From Dryomyza anilis (taxonomy: Eukaryota; Arthropoda; Insecta; Diptera; Dryomyzidae): 64,000 bases of DNA. This document shows positions 22,936 through 37,100 of this stretch, piece by piece (within the stretch, counting starts at the first letter, position 1; the number at the start of each line of letters is the position of its first letter). The stretch lies in NCBI GenBank assembly GCA_951804985.1, contig OX638134.1, forward strand, positions 80,765,679 to 80,829,678, in the 5' to 3' direction. Below the pieces are notes generated by a model. It was not told the origin of the DNA, made no database searches, and saw only the letters and a list, made by a program, of their open reading frames with translations. The position numbers and the translations under genes are program-made.

Positions 22936-23224
22936 AAGGGTTTTTCAATAAGAACGCTACAAAAGTTTTTTTCTAGGGTTTTTCAAAAGGGACGCTACAA
23001 AAGTAAAGCGACAGGGACAGCAAACGACGCCATATTTCTTGCCGCTTTTTTGACATTTCTCTTCAGTAAGGTTTGCCATTTCATGATGGAAAGATATACG
23101 AGCCAACAACGAGTCGAAATTATTAAAATTTACTACCGAAATTCGAACTCGTATATCTTTCCATCTTGAAATGGCAAACCTTACTGAATAGAAACTTTTG
23201 TAGCGTCCCTGTTGAAAAACCCTT
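22936..23224. mobile_element. Palindromic mariner deletion derivative, copy 1
   Basis: Ends are AAGGGTTTTTCAA and TTGAAAAACCCTT, flanked by TA on both sides, as expected for Tc1/mariner. The left arm includes a second terminal-repeat start (22976) and reads into the first codons of a transposase (MERYTSQQRVEIIKIYY, from ATG at about 23084). The right arm is a partial mirror of the left, so the element folds back. It encodes no catalytic domain and can move only with enzyme supplied in trans. Confidence 0.8.
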
Positions 23225-23704
23225 TATATATCAATTAAGTTTTTGTAGATGAATGTTAAGAAGAACCGATGCGAGATCAATAAGGAGATTACTATCGGTA
23301 GTCGGCAACAGATTCGTAAACGAGTTGGCTCGTTTTCCAAGTTCCAAGACTCGTTAATTCTCGCACATCCATAACTAGACCTCATCTAATTTGAATATCA
23401 TTTGACCAAATTTGATGTCTCATTAGAAGAGGTCTAGCTATGAACGAGCTAGATTTAACGAGATCTTTCAAAAGTCGATCTCTGAAAGTACGTGAACAAA
23501 ATTGAGGAAATATTTCCCTAAAATCTTTGTAGAAGAATATTACGTTTTATCAAGCAGAGCCAGTTATTGCCAGAGTTCATAGCCTTATAACATACTTAAC
23601 AAAAACACTAAATACAAATATTCTAATAAAACAGAAAAATCTTTTAATTCGTATTATATTATAGCACTTTATTGTTTATCGTCACACATCTGGTGATTCC
23701 TTAC

Positions 23705-23830
23705 TTAGTAAGCAATACCAGTGTTGGACTTGATCCAGTCAACGTAGCTGGTGAGGCGGGTGAAGGCAGCTGGGTAACCCAGAGCGCAACCAGCAGCAGC
23801 ACCGAAAGAGGTCAAACCAACTTGAACACC
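23705..23830 (-). pseudogene. Truncated 3' end of an SP6-type protease
   Basis: The stop codon and about 41 preceding codons ([11 protein letters not shown] to NTGIAY) plus the poly(A) signal of SP6 are present at offset 1985, then the sequence switches at 23830 into LINE sequence. It has no signal peptide, His, Asp or Ser, so it cannot give an active enzyme. It is the leftover of the tandem duplication whose intact partner is SP6. Confidence 0.9.
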
Positions 23831-23954
23831 AAGTTGAGGACAACCTGGCAACGCTTGGTATTTCTAACTGGCGTCAGCGCGCGCAAAGCAGATCCGACTG
23901 GCGCGGCTTTATCTCAGCGGCCAAAACCGACCCACGGTTGTAAGGGCCATTTAA

Positions 23955-24148
23955 TTTTTTTTTTTTTTTTTTTTGGAATATCTACTAAGATCCACAGCAC
24001 TCAGACAGATTATATCCATTGTACTGTGAAATCTATTCCATACGATTTTGTGGTTAATATCACCACGAGCGCCCATGCCCAAGCCGGGATTCGAACCCGA
24101 GACCTTCAGAATGCAAGTCCGGCGCGCTACATCTGGACTGCTGAGGCC
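23955..24148 (-). mobile_element. tRNA-derived SINE, copy 2 (in duplicated unit)
   Basis: The image of 21970-22163 at offset 1985. It is not an independent insertion, since both target duplications and both flanks are copied too. Confidence 0.85.
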
Positions 24149-24920
24149 GGCCATTTAAGTAAGTAAGTCAGTTATAGTGAGCCGATGAACTTGCTCTCAT
24201 TAGTGATGCGGGAAAGACTAAACAAATCTTACTCGGATCTTGCCTTGTAATTTGATACGAAATAAATAATTAGATTATTTGAGTTCGAGAACGTGAAATC
24301 TCTGCCTTTTCTCATAACACATCATATATTTAGCATTTCCAATGAAGTTGAAATTAGTTTGAGAATTTGAAAAAATATTGCGAGAATACCGAATCTAGTG
24401 TTTTACGCGGTCTATTACTTTTAATCAAGCATAGCCGAAATAAAGAATGAGATATCCTTCGGTTGTCCAGATATGTAAGACTCGCTAACGAAATCCTTGT
24501 TTTGTAAATTTGAAGATCAAGATTTATAAAGTCTAGTCAAATACCGCTCGGCCATAACCATGTCTCTTAAAAACTTTAACTTTCAAAGAAGTTCAAATTA
24601 GTTTTCTATTTGTGGTCAAGAAACAATACCATCACATTTGAGAAGATATTTCCTATAAAGTCTAAAATCTAATTTTTTAGAATTGGTAAGTCGTTGTGTA
24701 AGAACGTTATGTGGTCTACTATGTAGCATTAATCAAGCAAAACCGATGCGAAATAAAGAATGAGATTACCTTCGGTAGTCTAGAAGAGATTCGCTAAGGA
24801 TATTCTTTGTTTTACACATTTTAAGATCGAATTTCTCATCAAATCTCGCTCACCATAACTAGACCTCTTCTTAGGACACGTCATATATGTAATACTTCCT
24901 TTAAAATGTAAAAATGTCTA

Positions 24921-25209
24921 AAGGGTTTTTCAATAAGAACGCTACAAAAGTTTTTTTCTAGGGTTTTTCAAAAGGGACGCTACAAAAGTAAAGCGACAGG
25001 GACAGCAAACGACGCCATATTTCTTGCCGCTTTTTTGACATTTCTCTTCAGTAAGGTTTGCCATTTCATGATGGAAAGATATACGAGCCAACAACGAGTC
25101 GAAATTATTAAAATTTACTACCGAAATTCGAACTCGTATATCTTTCCATCTTGAAATGGCAAACCTTACTGAATAGAAACTTTTGTAGCGTCCCTGTTGA
25201 AAAACCCTT
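24921..25209. mobile_element. Palindromic mariner derivative, copy 2 (in duplicated unit)
   Basis: The image of 22936-23224 at offset 1985, including the TA flanks. Confidence 0.8.
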
Positions 25210-25689
25210 TATATATCAATTAAGTTTTTGTAGATGAATGTTAAGAAGAACCGATGCGAGATCAATAAGGAGATTACTATCGGTAGTCGGCAACAGATTC
25301 GTAAACGAGTTGGCTCGTTTTCCAAGTTCCAAGACTCGTTAATTCTCGCACATCCATAACTAGACCTCATCTAATTTGAATATCATTTGACCAAATTTGA
25401 TGTCTCATTAGAAGAGGTCTAGCTATGAACGAGCTAGATTTAACGAGATCTTTCAAAAGTCGATCTCTGAAAGTACGTGAACAAAATTGAGGAAATATTT
25501 CCCTAAAATCTTTGTAGAAGAATATTACGTTTTATCAAGCAGAGCCAGTTATTGCCAGAGTTCATAGCCTTATAACATACTTAACAAAAACACTAAATAC
25601 AAATATTCTAATAAAACAGAAAAATCTTTTAATTCGTATTATATTATAGCACTTTATTGTTTATCGTCACACATCTGGTGATTCCTTAC

Positions 25690-26584
<895 letters not shown>

Positions 26585-26588
26585 CTAC

Positions 26589-26626
26589 AACTGATGCAGG
26601 TTTAGCGAAAATCCGCAACTTTTATA
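26589..26626 (-). promoter_or_regulatory. SP6 core promoter
   Basis: TATAAAAG from 26626 and TCAGTT at 26594-26589 (A at 26592). The initiator-proximal sequence TCAGTTGTAGTTCCATTGCA is close to SP3 and SP4. Confidence 0.8.
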
Positions 26627-26639
26627 ATCGGAACTGTCC

Positions 26640-27165
26640 ACTGTTTTGTTGTTATTTTGTTTTTTTTTTTGGCAAACTTTAACATCTCGGAAAGCCCCGC
26701 CTCTGTCTACCAGACAATTCCACTACTTCAAATGATAAGATATAATTTTACAATAGGCACTCGTACGCCAGGTGAATGGTCTTATCAAATGGCGAGTACA
26801 TCTTTGATTGGACTACACGATTGAAATGCATACGTAAATGGAAAAAACGTAAAATGATAGTGATTTTCAAATAATTAATAATATTTTGATTTTTATGGAA
26901 TGGCAGAAATAATCGATGTTTTAAAAACATCAGATGGTAGTGTTGTTTTTTTATTATTTTGTTCTGCAATTTGGAAAATATATAAGAAGTAAATTTTGAG
27001 ATATTTACATATTGGAAGTAAATATTATGAATGTACCCTACATAAATGAAGTTCGACATATTCAATCAATTTGGAATATATAGAGTCCAATGACCTACAT
27101 AAAGATGTCAATAACCGATGAGCCTCTGAGATATCAGAAAGACTGCAGTTTATTAATGTAGGTAT
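26640..27165. other. Intergenic, nothing recognised
   Basis: AT-rich. The 105-codon minus frame at 26748-27065 is of low complexity and shows no domain, and I do not call it a gene. Confidence 0.4.
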
Positions 27166-27199
27166 GATCTTTGTCGATCAAATGCCTGAAGTAGTCCAA

Positions 27200-28270
27200 A
27201 ATCGTTCATGCTTTTACTCGAGCAAGGTCGGTATTTTACTTCTATCGGCATGTCGATTTTGGTCTTACAGGCTCAGTCTTGTTCTTGGTACAAGAGTATA
27301 TCTTTCCTTATATATTTTAGGTACAAATATTTCTCCCCTATGTCTTGTTCTTGCAATACAGGGTCTTGTTTATACAGGGTCTTATTTTAGTTTTGCATTG
27401 ACAGGATGTTCTTGTTCTTTCTGTAAGAATCTTGAAACTAAACTCTGCTATACGAAATAAATTTAGTCATTAGTTCTTATTCTTGTTAGGTTAATCTTGG
27501 TCTTTTTCTTGACCAGGTTATGTTTTAAATATTTCTATTCTTGCATCGCAAGGCCAATCTTATTCTTGATTATGTTTCTAATTCTTGCAGGGTGAGTCTT
27601 GTTCTTGCTCTTGGTCAGTCTATGTATTATTCTTGTTCTTGCATCGGAAGGTCCATCTTGTTCTTGCAAATCATAAGTGAACATTTATAGCAAGGTTAGT
27701 CTTGTTTATGCAGATTCGGTCTTGTTTTGAGTTCTTGCTTTGGTAAGTCGATCTTGTTTTTGCAGAATCAGTCCTGCTTTAGCCACTAGCACTTGTTCTT
27801 ACAACGGAAGGGCGATTTTGTTCTTATTCTTGCAGGGTAAGTCTTGTTCTTGCTCTTGTCAAGTGTATGTTTTATTCTTGTTCTTGCATCGGAAGGTCAA
27901 TTTTGTCCATGCAAATCATTAGTGAACATTTATAGCAAGGTTAGTCTTGTTTATGCAGATTCGGTCTTGTTGTTAGTTCTTGCTTTGGTAAGTCGATCTT
28001 GCTTTTGCAGAATCAGTCCTGCTTTAGCCACTAGTACTTGTTCTTACAACGGAAGGGCGATTTTGTTCTTATTCTTGCAGGGTAAGTCTTGTTCTTGCTC
28101 TTGTCAAGTGTATGTTTTATTCTTGTTCTTGCATCGGAAGGTCAATTTTGTCCATGAAAATCATTAGTGAACATTTATAGCAAGGTTAGTCTTGTTTTTA
28201 GTTTTTGCATCGGTAGGTCGATCTTGTTTTTACAGGGTCAGTCCTGTTTTTGCTGTAGGAGTCTTGCATT
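27200..28270 (+). repeat. CTTGTTCTTGCA-rich island with a 245-bp tandem repeat
   Basis: The stretch is dense in TCTTGTTCTTGCA variants. A 245-bp unit repeats: TTTAGCCACTAG at 27778 and 28023, and GTGAACATTTATAGCAAGGT appears three times (about 27682, 27923, 28168). Open frames of 60-107 codons with repeated CSYNGRAILFLF follow from the repeat. The related islands are at 209-334, 3010-3085 and 42160-42310. Confidence 0.75.
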
Positions 28271-29815
<1,545 letters not shown>

Positions 29816-29849
29816 ATTACTAAATAGAGTCATGTTTTTGAATAAATTT

Positions 29850-32800
29850 GATTTCTAACCTATTTTTAACGAAGTTTTAATTAGATTTTGGACAATAATA
29901 TCAAATGGATTTATACCATTAAACAATTGGAGTTATAAAGGAGTTAAATTTTTGGGAGTTTTATGAGCGCTAGAAAAAAAAATACTCATACAAGTATCGC
30001 ATTAAGGCTGATTTCGAAGCACTAAAAGTGTAATAAAAGTGTAATATTCTGGAGTTTTCAAAATTTGATTTCTAAAAGGATCAAATTTAAAATTGTTTAT
30101 GACCGCTAAGAAAATGGACTAAAAAAAACTTGTTTGGTGTATTTTCGGAACACTCCAAGAACTGGTTCATACAAGACTCTCATTTGGTAATGAGCAATCA
30201 CAAAAAATCTCTTGAAATAATTTATGACACATCCCAAGCAACAATTTACTAGGCTGCATAAATACTGCCAGGTTACTCGTAGAAATTTGAAATGTTATCG
30301 GTTACTGGTAGGGATTTGAAGAATGATTCCCCGCCAGTAAAACTTGTCTAAAACTGGTCGGTTAATGGTAGGGTTTTTAAGAGTAGATCCCTGCCAGTAA
30401 AACTAATCAAAAATTGTTGGGTCACTGGTAGAGAAATACCCAGAAACCGCGGTAGTTTACTTGATAATTCCTGGTCGGAAAGTACGTGACATCGCTTGCG
30501 AGTTAATCGACAAGTGACTAGTAAAATTGACTAGATACTGGCAGAAATTTTTACCTGAGATTATATAGTTTTAAAGAGGGAAAACCTTATTAATTAGAGT
30601 AGTTGTGAAGTTTAAAAATGTAAAAAAATATAATATTTTAGGAGTATTTAAAATAATCAGAAATTGGCTTTTATTTGTGGCATTTGGGGATTTTTCGTAT
30701 CTTTATAAATCGAAACTTTTATTTGTGGCATTTGGAGATTTTTTGTATCTTTATAAGTCGAAACTTTATGGGATCTTTTACGAGCTCAAATATGAACATT
30801 TCAGGAGTATTAAAAATTAAATGTTAGTGATTTTGGGCTCATAAAACGTGTCCTCTACTAATGTTTAGATATCAATTTTGGGATCTTTTAGGTCCTCAAA
30901 TCTTTTGGGAGTATTAAAAGTCTCAAAATGTGAGGTTTTTTGAACTCATAGAATCACGAGACTATGTTCTTTTTTAAAACTCATATATGAGGATACCACT
31001 CAAATATTGCACTCATTTAAGAGTAATAAACGTTATTTGAAAAGCATATCATTCAAAACCTAAATGATATAAAACATTCAAGTATATTAAGTAGTCATAT
31101 TACGTAGTCATATTAATATAGTCATAGTAATATTACGTAGTCATATTAAATTATAGTTCTTATGATTATTGGATATGATATGATTTATAAGACATTCAAA
31201 GTGAATAGTTTAGGTGAATTTTCATTATTTAATCGACATTTTCAGAATTATTTTAAAATACGTCAATTTTTTGGTTTTGTTTTGTTTGACCTTCTTTTGT
31301 TTTTATAAGTCTAATGTTATTTACAACCCGTCCTAGAAATGGTCAATCAAAACCTCTTATCGTCGACTAATTTCTTTAATATTTTTATGAACGGCATTTC
31401 ATTGAATGTTGTGGTACGTATGACTTGTACAAACAGTGATTTAGTTTTATGACTGGGACAATTTTGCGTTATCGTCTTTCTTTACAATAGCACTAAATAA
31501 TTTATACACTATAAAAAATAATAACACAAATTAATTAAGTTGGTTCAAAATTTGACTATAAAATGTGCTAATATTAATGAAATTAATAAAATTCTGTAGG
31601 ATGGATTTATACTTAAAATTAAAAATAAAATACAGAACATTTCCGTTTTCTAACTACAATAGTTCCAGAGATATGTGTCCTTGAAATATTAAAATCAAAA
31701 AACACAAAATTGCGTTACTTTATTAACTGATAATAAATTTAAACTGTTTTAAAAATGTATGTAGGTTGAAGAGTATCCTTTTTCAAGTTATTCCTAATAT
31801 ATGAATAAAAATGGTATACAAAGTTGAAATTTTTATAAAATAAAAATAAATTAATCCGCGATCTTTGTCTGATTTTTCAATGCACTTCAAGATTCAAATC
31901 AAAACTTAGTTTTTTTTCATATTGCATAAAGTTTTTGAGTTATTAAATAAATCGAATTTAATATAAATGATCGATTTTTTCTACATATTTTGGACATTGA
32001 CTTCTTAGCAATTCGAATTATCTGTCTTCACATAATATTTTGAAATATACCCAATGAAGTTCAGGTTGATTTAACCAAAGTTATGACCAGTCAAACTTTA
32101 ATTTTTATTAAATATTAATTTTTAGGTATACCAACTATTTATTGTATAATATGGTATAGTCATAATTAAATAAAAGTATTCATATTATGTTAAACCGGAT
32201 CTATAATTCTATACTTTCTCTTAATATGTTTTTACAAATCACTCTGGAAGTCCTGCGTCAATCTTAAATATTAATATATAAAGTTTGGAAGTACTTACAT
32301 TATGACGCTTTTTTTTTCTTACAGCTGATGATACATACGATGCATATATATATATATGTTAATCAATGAAATGTTGAACTTGATAACTTGATTATAATAC
32401 TTGTGTATTTTATGTTTTTGAAAAATGAAGACCGATGCATGTTATATGAAACTGTCCACGATCTGAAATTAGTGAACGTTTCATAATGAATGATTGCTGA
32501 TAAATTATAGATGATTTATTCACATAAAAAAACGCATTAATATGATGAATTAATTCATAAATATTATGAATATTTTCGACAACTACCACATTTATCATAT
32601 TGATACAACCGTTCATTAAATGACATGTTGATGAATGCATTCATTGTATATATGAACTTATTGATACTATCGAATATTACAGTGAAGAACGAAATATTGA
32701 ATACAATGAATTTGAATAGTTATATTGAATCGTCAATAGAATTATAAAACTATAAATGAATTATTTTTTGTAAATTATTCATAATATTTATGAATACAAT

Positions 32801-33144
32801 ATTCAATATGATGAATATTGTTGAACTAATATTTTTCTTTCAAAATATATTAATTGATGGACATTTTTTTTTACAAATTTTTCAAAAAACAAAAATTGTT
32901 TTTAGAAAATAATTCTAAAAAAAATTCCTAATTTTTATTTAAATTTTGTTGAAAAAACCAATTAAAAAAAAAAAAAATGTTTTTTAAATTTTTTTTTTTA
33001 TAATTTTTTATAAATATAACTTTTTATTTATAAAAAGAATTACTTGAGAACTGAAAAGTATGGCAAAAAAGTATGATTAAAATTTGATTTGATAAACAGC
33101 ATTCTTCAATATGATGTACATATGTATATGTTCTATATTATGTA
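29850..33144. other. AT-rich gene-free stretch with minor repeats
   Basis: No gene supported. At 30298-30420 two copies of a roughly 61-bp unit (GGTTACTGGTAGGGATTTGA / CCGCCAGTAAAACT) stand in tandem, with a partial third. At 30660-30770 a short repeat around TTTTATTTGTGGCATTTGG occurs twice. 31.0-32.4 kb shows nothing I recognise. Confidence 0.45.
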
Positions 33145-33514
33145 CTAGCTGGACCCGTGCACGACTCGTGCCAAGATTTTCTGAATTCAAAGCTATGGAG
33201 CGATTTTATTAATATAAAAAACATTTTTTTATTATTGATATGAGGGGCCCGTGCTTAGCTGTTGACATTTTTTTATTCGTTTTATAAATGTGGTAACCAA
33301 ATAATTCTCCGCCAAAACAACTTTTCTCAAAGACAATTTTTTCTCAGACTGCGCTTCTCCGCAGAATTATTCTCAGTAGAAATCTTCCCGTAAAATCCAC
33401 ATAGAACGCTTTCCCGTAGAATTCTCAACGTAGAATTCATCCCGGTAGAATTGTTCCCGGTAGAATTCTTTCCTGTAGAATTCTTCCCCGTAGAGTTTAT
33501 CCCAGTAGAAGTTT

Positions 33515-34640
33515 TAGAGTGGTGGGTTTTAATGTAGTAAGTTTCGGTGTAGTGAGTTTAGATGTGGTGAATTTTGGAGTGGTGAGTTTAATTGTGGTTA
33601 GTTTTGGTGTGGTGAGTTTTAGTGTGGTGAGTTTTAGTGTGGTGAATTTGAGTGTGGTGAGTTTAAGTGTGGTGTTTTTAAGTGTGGTGAGTTTTAGTGT
33701 GGTCAATTATAGTGTGGTGGGTTTTAGTGTGGTGAATTTTATTGTGGTGAGTTTTAGTGTGATGAATTTTAATGTGATGAATTTTATTGTGGTGAGTTTT
33801 AGTGTAGTGAATTTTAGGGTGGTGAGTTTTAGTGTGGTTAATTATAGTGCGGTGGGTTTTAGTGTGGTGAATTTTAGTGCGGTGAGTTTTAGTGTGGTAA
33901 GTTTTAGTGTATCGAAATTTGAGTGTAGTGAGTTTTAATGTGGTGAGTTTAAAAGTGGTGAATTTTAATGTGGTGAAATTTTAGTGTAGTGAGTTTTAGT
34001 GTGGTGAAATTTTAGTGTGGTGAGTTTTAGTGTGTTCAATTTTAGTGTGTTGAATTTTTGTGTGGTGAGTTTTAGTGTGGTGAGTTTAATTGTGGTGAGT
34101 TTTAGTGTGGTAAGTTTTAGTGTGGTGAGTTTTGGTATGGTGAGTTTAAATGTGGTGAGTTTTAGTGTTGTGAATTTTAGTGCGGTGAGTTTGAGTGTGG
34201 CGACTTTTGGGTATAGTGAGTTTTAGTGTGGTGAGTTTTAGTGTGATGAGTTTTAATGTGGAGAAATTTTAGTGTGGTGAGTTTTAGTGTGGTGAATTTT
34301 TGTGTGGTGAGTTTTAGTGTGGTGAAATTTTAGTGTGGTGGGTTTTAGTGTGGTGAGTTTAAGTGTGGTGAGTTTTAGTGTGGTGAGTTTTAGTGTGGTG
34401 AGTTTTAGTGTGGTGAGTTTTTGTGTGGTGAGTTTTAGCGTGGTGAGTTTTAGTGTGGTGAGTTTTTAAGTGGTGAGTTTTAGTGTGGTGAGTTTTAGTG
34501 TGGTGAGTTTTAGTGTGGTGAATTTTAGTGTGGTGAGTTTTAGTGTGGTGAATTATAGTGTGGTGGGTTTTAGTGTGGTTAATTTAAGGGTGAATTTTAG
34601 TGTGGTGAGTTTTAGTTTGGTTAGTTTTAGTGTGGTGAGT
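33515..34640 (+). repeat. 15-bp minisatellite AGTGTGGTGAGTTTT
   Basis: About 70 units of AGTGTGGTGAGTTTT with scattered substitutions run for more than 1.1 kb. Because 15 is divisible by three, several long open frames (VVSFSVVSFSV and its complement LTTLKLTTLK) arise. No gene is implied. Strand asymmetry is strong: G and T on the plus strand. Confidence 0.9.
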
Positions 34641-34699
34641 TTGTTTTTCTTTTTCTTTCCTTTTTTGTTTTTCATTTAGTTTGGATTGTGGTTTTATGT

Positions 34700-35255
34700 G
34701 ATTGGTTTTGTTTTTGTATTTTTGCTTTTGTTTTGTGTTGTGCTTTTGCTTTTTTGTTTTTATTTTTTTTTTTTGTATTTGAGTTTTTTGTTTCATGTTC
34801 GTTGCTGGTGAAAGTGCCGAGTTATATCGTGTTTAGGTTGCATGGGAGGTGCCACGCCTCTTTGCCCAATCCCGCCCATATATAGCCTATCATTCCTTCC
34901 AGACCATACCGCATCTGTGGTAAAAATTTCAAGACAATCGGATCAGCCGTTTAGACGGAGAAGCGGAACAAACGTGATTGCTTTTGTTTTTGTATTTTTG
35001 CTTTTGTTTTGTTTTGTGCTTTTGGTTTTTTGTTTTTAATTTTTTTTGTGTATTTGAGTTTTTTGTTTCATGTTCGTAGCTGGTGAAAGTGCCGAGTTAT
35101 ATCGTATTGAAAGTTTAGGTTGTATGGGAGGTGCCACGCCTCTTTGTCCAATTCCGCCCATATATAGCCTATCATTCCTTCCAGACCATACCGCATCTGT
35201 GGTAAAAATTTCAAGGAAATCGGATCAGCCGTTTAGACGGAGAAGCGGAACAAAC
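34700..35255 (+). repeat. 275-bp tandem duplication within the insertion
   Basis: GAGTTTTTTGTTTCATGTTC at 34781 recurs at 35056, followed both times by GTGAAAGTGCCGAGTTATAT and CCCATATATAGCCTATCATT. The copies differ by a few substitutions and one small indel. Confidence 0.8.
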
Positions 35256-35257
35256 GT

Positions 35258-35338
35258 ACAAACGTACAAACGGACAAACGTACAAACGTACAAACGTACA
35301 AACGTACAAACGTACAAACGTACAAACGAACAAACAGA
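35258..35338 (+). repeat. (GTACAAAC)n microsatellite
   Basis: About ten 8-bp units close the 3' end of the inserted element, a common tail form for such elements. Confidence 0.85.
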
Positions 35339-35545
35339 TTTATTATATTAATAGGATTTGTTCATTAATATGACGAAACGTATTCTTCACACACATAGTT
35401 ACCAAGCGTTCATCATATGTATGATCGCATTCATAACATTGATGTCGTTAGTCATTAATATTATGTATGATTCTTCAATACAATGTATCACGGTTTGATG
35501 AAAGGAATTAATCAATATGATATACATTTTTTTGTGATTGCAGGC

Positions 35546-36140
35546 TTAACTTTGAAAATTGTGGGTAATTGATGAATACTTACTTAATGAATTAATGGTC
35601 CTTTACCCGTGTAGGTATATGTCTTGATCACAGATAAAAAGTTTCGCCAGTCGCTTCAACAGCTCTCATTCACTTTGTCTAACAAATACAAAAATTGGAC
35701 GTGTGCTACTACGTTGTACATATTTCTAGTCTTGGAGAAGTCTTTAAATTCATTTGTTCGACTTAACCTATACAGTGAAGTCGTTCATCCAAAGTCGATA
35801 TTCGTTAACAATTTAGATAATTTATCGTAGAAATTTTCTCTCGTACACTATCAGTACTATATCATTGATGAAAGCCAGTGTTTATGTTCCACATCATAAA
35901 AAGGAACAGACATGACAAGATCATTATTTTCGTCTGTCAAGATAATACATTTTTGCTTCTCAATTGCCTAAAGCATAAAGTAACACCTGTTGACAACAGC
36001 TAGTCTGCGTTTGACCTCGATGCTAAATTCGTTTTTTGTGTTTAGTGAGGATCTCAAATAGAAAAAGTCCCTCAAAATGTAGCATTTGTGAGTGACAAAA
36101 TTATGGATCGATGGTGTCACAAATCGAAAGATGGAAGAAA
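35546..36140. other. Intergenic, nothing recognised
   Basis: AT-rich, with no supported gene. Confidence 0.4.
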
Positions 36141-36149
36141 AACTTGCAC

Positions 36150-37100
36150 TTTTGTTGCACTGTGTAATGTTTGACTGATGATGTATAACTAATGCTGTCT
36201 AAATGATGATGTATAACTGATTCTGTTTGACAAATCATGTATGACTGATGAAGTCCAACAGATGATGTGAGAATGATGATGTAAGACTGATGGTGTGTGA
36301 TTCATAATAATGGGTGATAATCAATTATTGATGTTGCATGACTGATGATAATGATGTTAGATAGATGATGAACGACTGATCATTTAGGTCTGATGATGTT
36401 TGCCTCATTATGTATTACAGATAATGTATAACTGTTGATGTATTAATGATGTATGCCACGTGATGTATTACAGATGATGTAAAATTGATGATAAACGACT
36501 GGTGATATATGGAATATGATGTAGTACATTTGATCTACGACTGATGATTTAGTAATGATGATTTTTACCTCATTATGTATTACAGATGATGTAAGACTGA
36601 TGAAGTATGTTCGGTGATGTTTGGAGGACAGTTTATTCAACACTTATGATTTTTTACCGATGATGTATACCTCGTTATGTATTTCAGATGACTTATTACA
36701 GATTATTTAAAACTGATGATGTAGGTCAGATGATATACGACTGATTATATATTAATTGTAATGTAGGACAGTTGATGTAAGACTGATGATTTTAGACTGA
36801 TTCTGTATACATCGTTAAGTATTTCAGATGAAGTACAACTGATGATGTGAAAATGATGATGTATGACTGATGATTTTGTATTGATGATGTATATCTCGTT
36901 ATGTAGTACAAACGATGTTTGACAGAAGATTTAGGAATGTTTATGTAGGACTAAAGATTTCTGATGTCAAACGTCTTACGAATTGGTAATGTATGCCTCT
37001 ATGTAGATATATTGCTGATTACGCATGACTGATGATGTTCGAATGTTGATGATAAACGATTTATATTCTTAATATTTCATAGTGATGAATAGTTGGACAT
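36150..37100 (+). repeat. Degenerate ACTGATGATGTA tandem array
   Basis: The 12-bp word ACTGATGATGTA and variants (ATGTATGACTGATGATGT, CTCATTATGTATTACAGATG) recur for nearly 1 kb. Larger blocks such as CCTCATTATGTATTACAGAT repeat near 36400 and 36572. Confidence 0.75.

Larger units (their letters stand above)
21843..23827. repeat. 1985-bp tandem duplication, unit 1
   Basis: The bases from 21843 recur at a constant offset of 1985 (21843 to 23828, 23705 to 25690). The unit runs from the LINE 3' end through the SINE, a diverged AT-rich repeat set and the mariner derivative into the last 41 codons of an SP6-type protease. Every segment I compared was identical. The join is LINE sequence ACCAAGTTG directly after protease sequence GAACACC, sharing ACC. 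Confidence 0.9.
33145..35357 (+). mobile_element. Interspersed element carrying a minisatellite
   Basis: It starts CTAGCTGGACCCGTGCACGA and ends with GTACAAAC repeats followed by AGATTTATTATATTAATAGG. Many insect interspersed elements have CTAGCTGACCCGTGC-like starts and TTATTATATTAATAGGAT-like ends. It has no RT or transposase. Inside, in order: a GTAGAATTCTTCCCG degenerate repeat (33350-33510), a 15-bp minisatellite (33515-34640), T-rich sequence and two tandem copies (offset 275) of a conserved 3' block with GGTGCCACGCCTCTTTG and CGGATCAGCCGTTTAGACGG. Confidence 0.65.
32524..35545. mobile_element. Element alpha copy C, split by a 2.2-kb insertion
   Basis: The left part 32524-33144 matches copy B in reverse complement (TTATTCATAAATATTATGAA, CGTTCATTAAATGACATGTT). 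The right part 35358-35545 continues it (TTCATTAATATGACGAAACG, CATTGATGTCGTTAGTCATT). At the same point copy A reads straight through near 2660-2680. The 33145-35357 segment is therefore a later insertion. Confidence 0.7.

Noticed and set aside
33497..34679. Long frames with VVSFSVVSFSV and LTTLKLTT repeats
   Set aside because: They are produced by the 15-bp minisatellite on both strands, with no start context, splice sites or domain.
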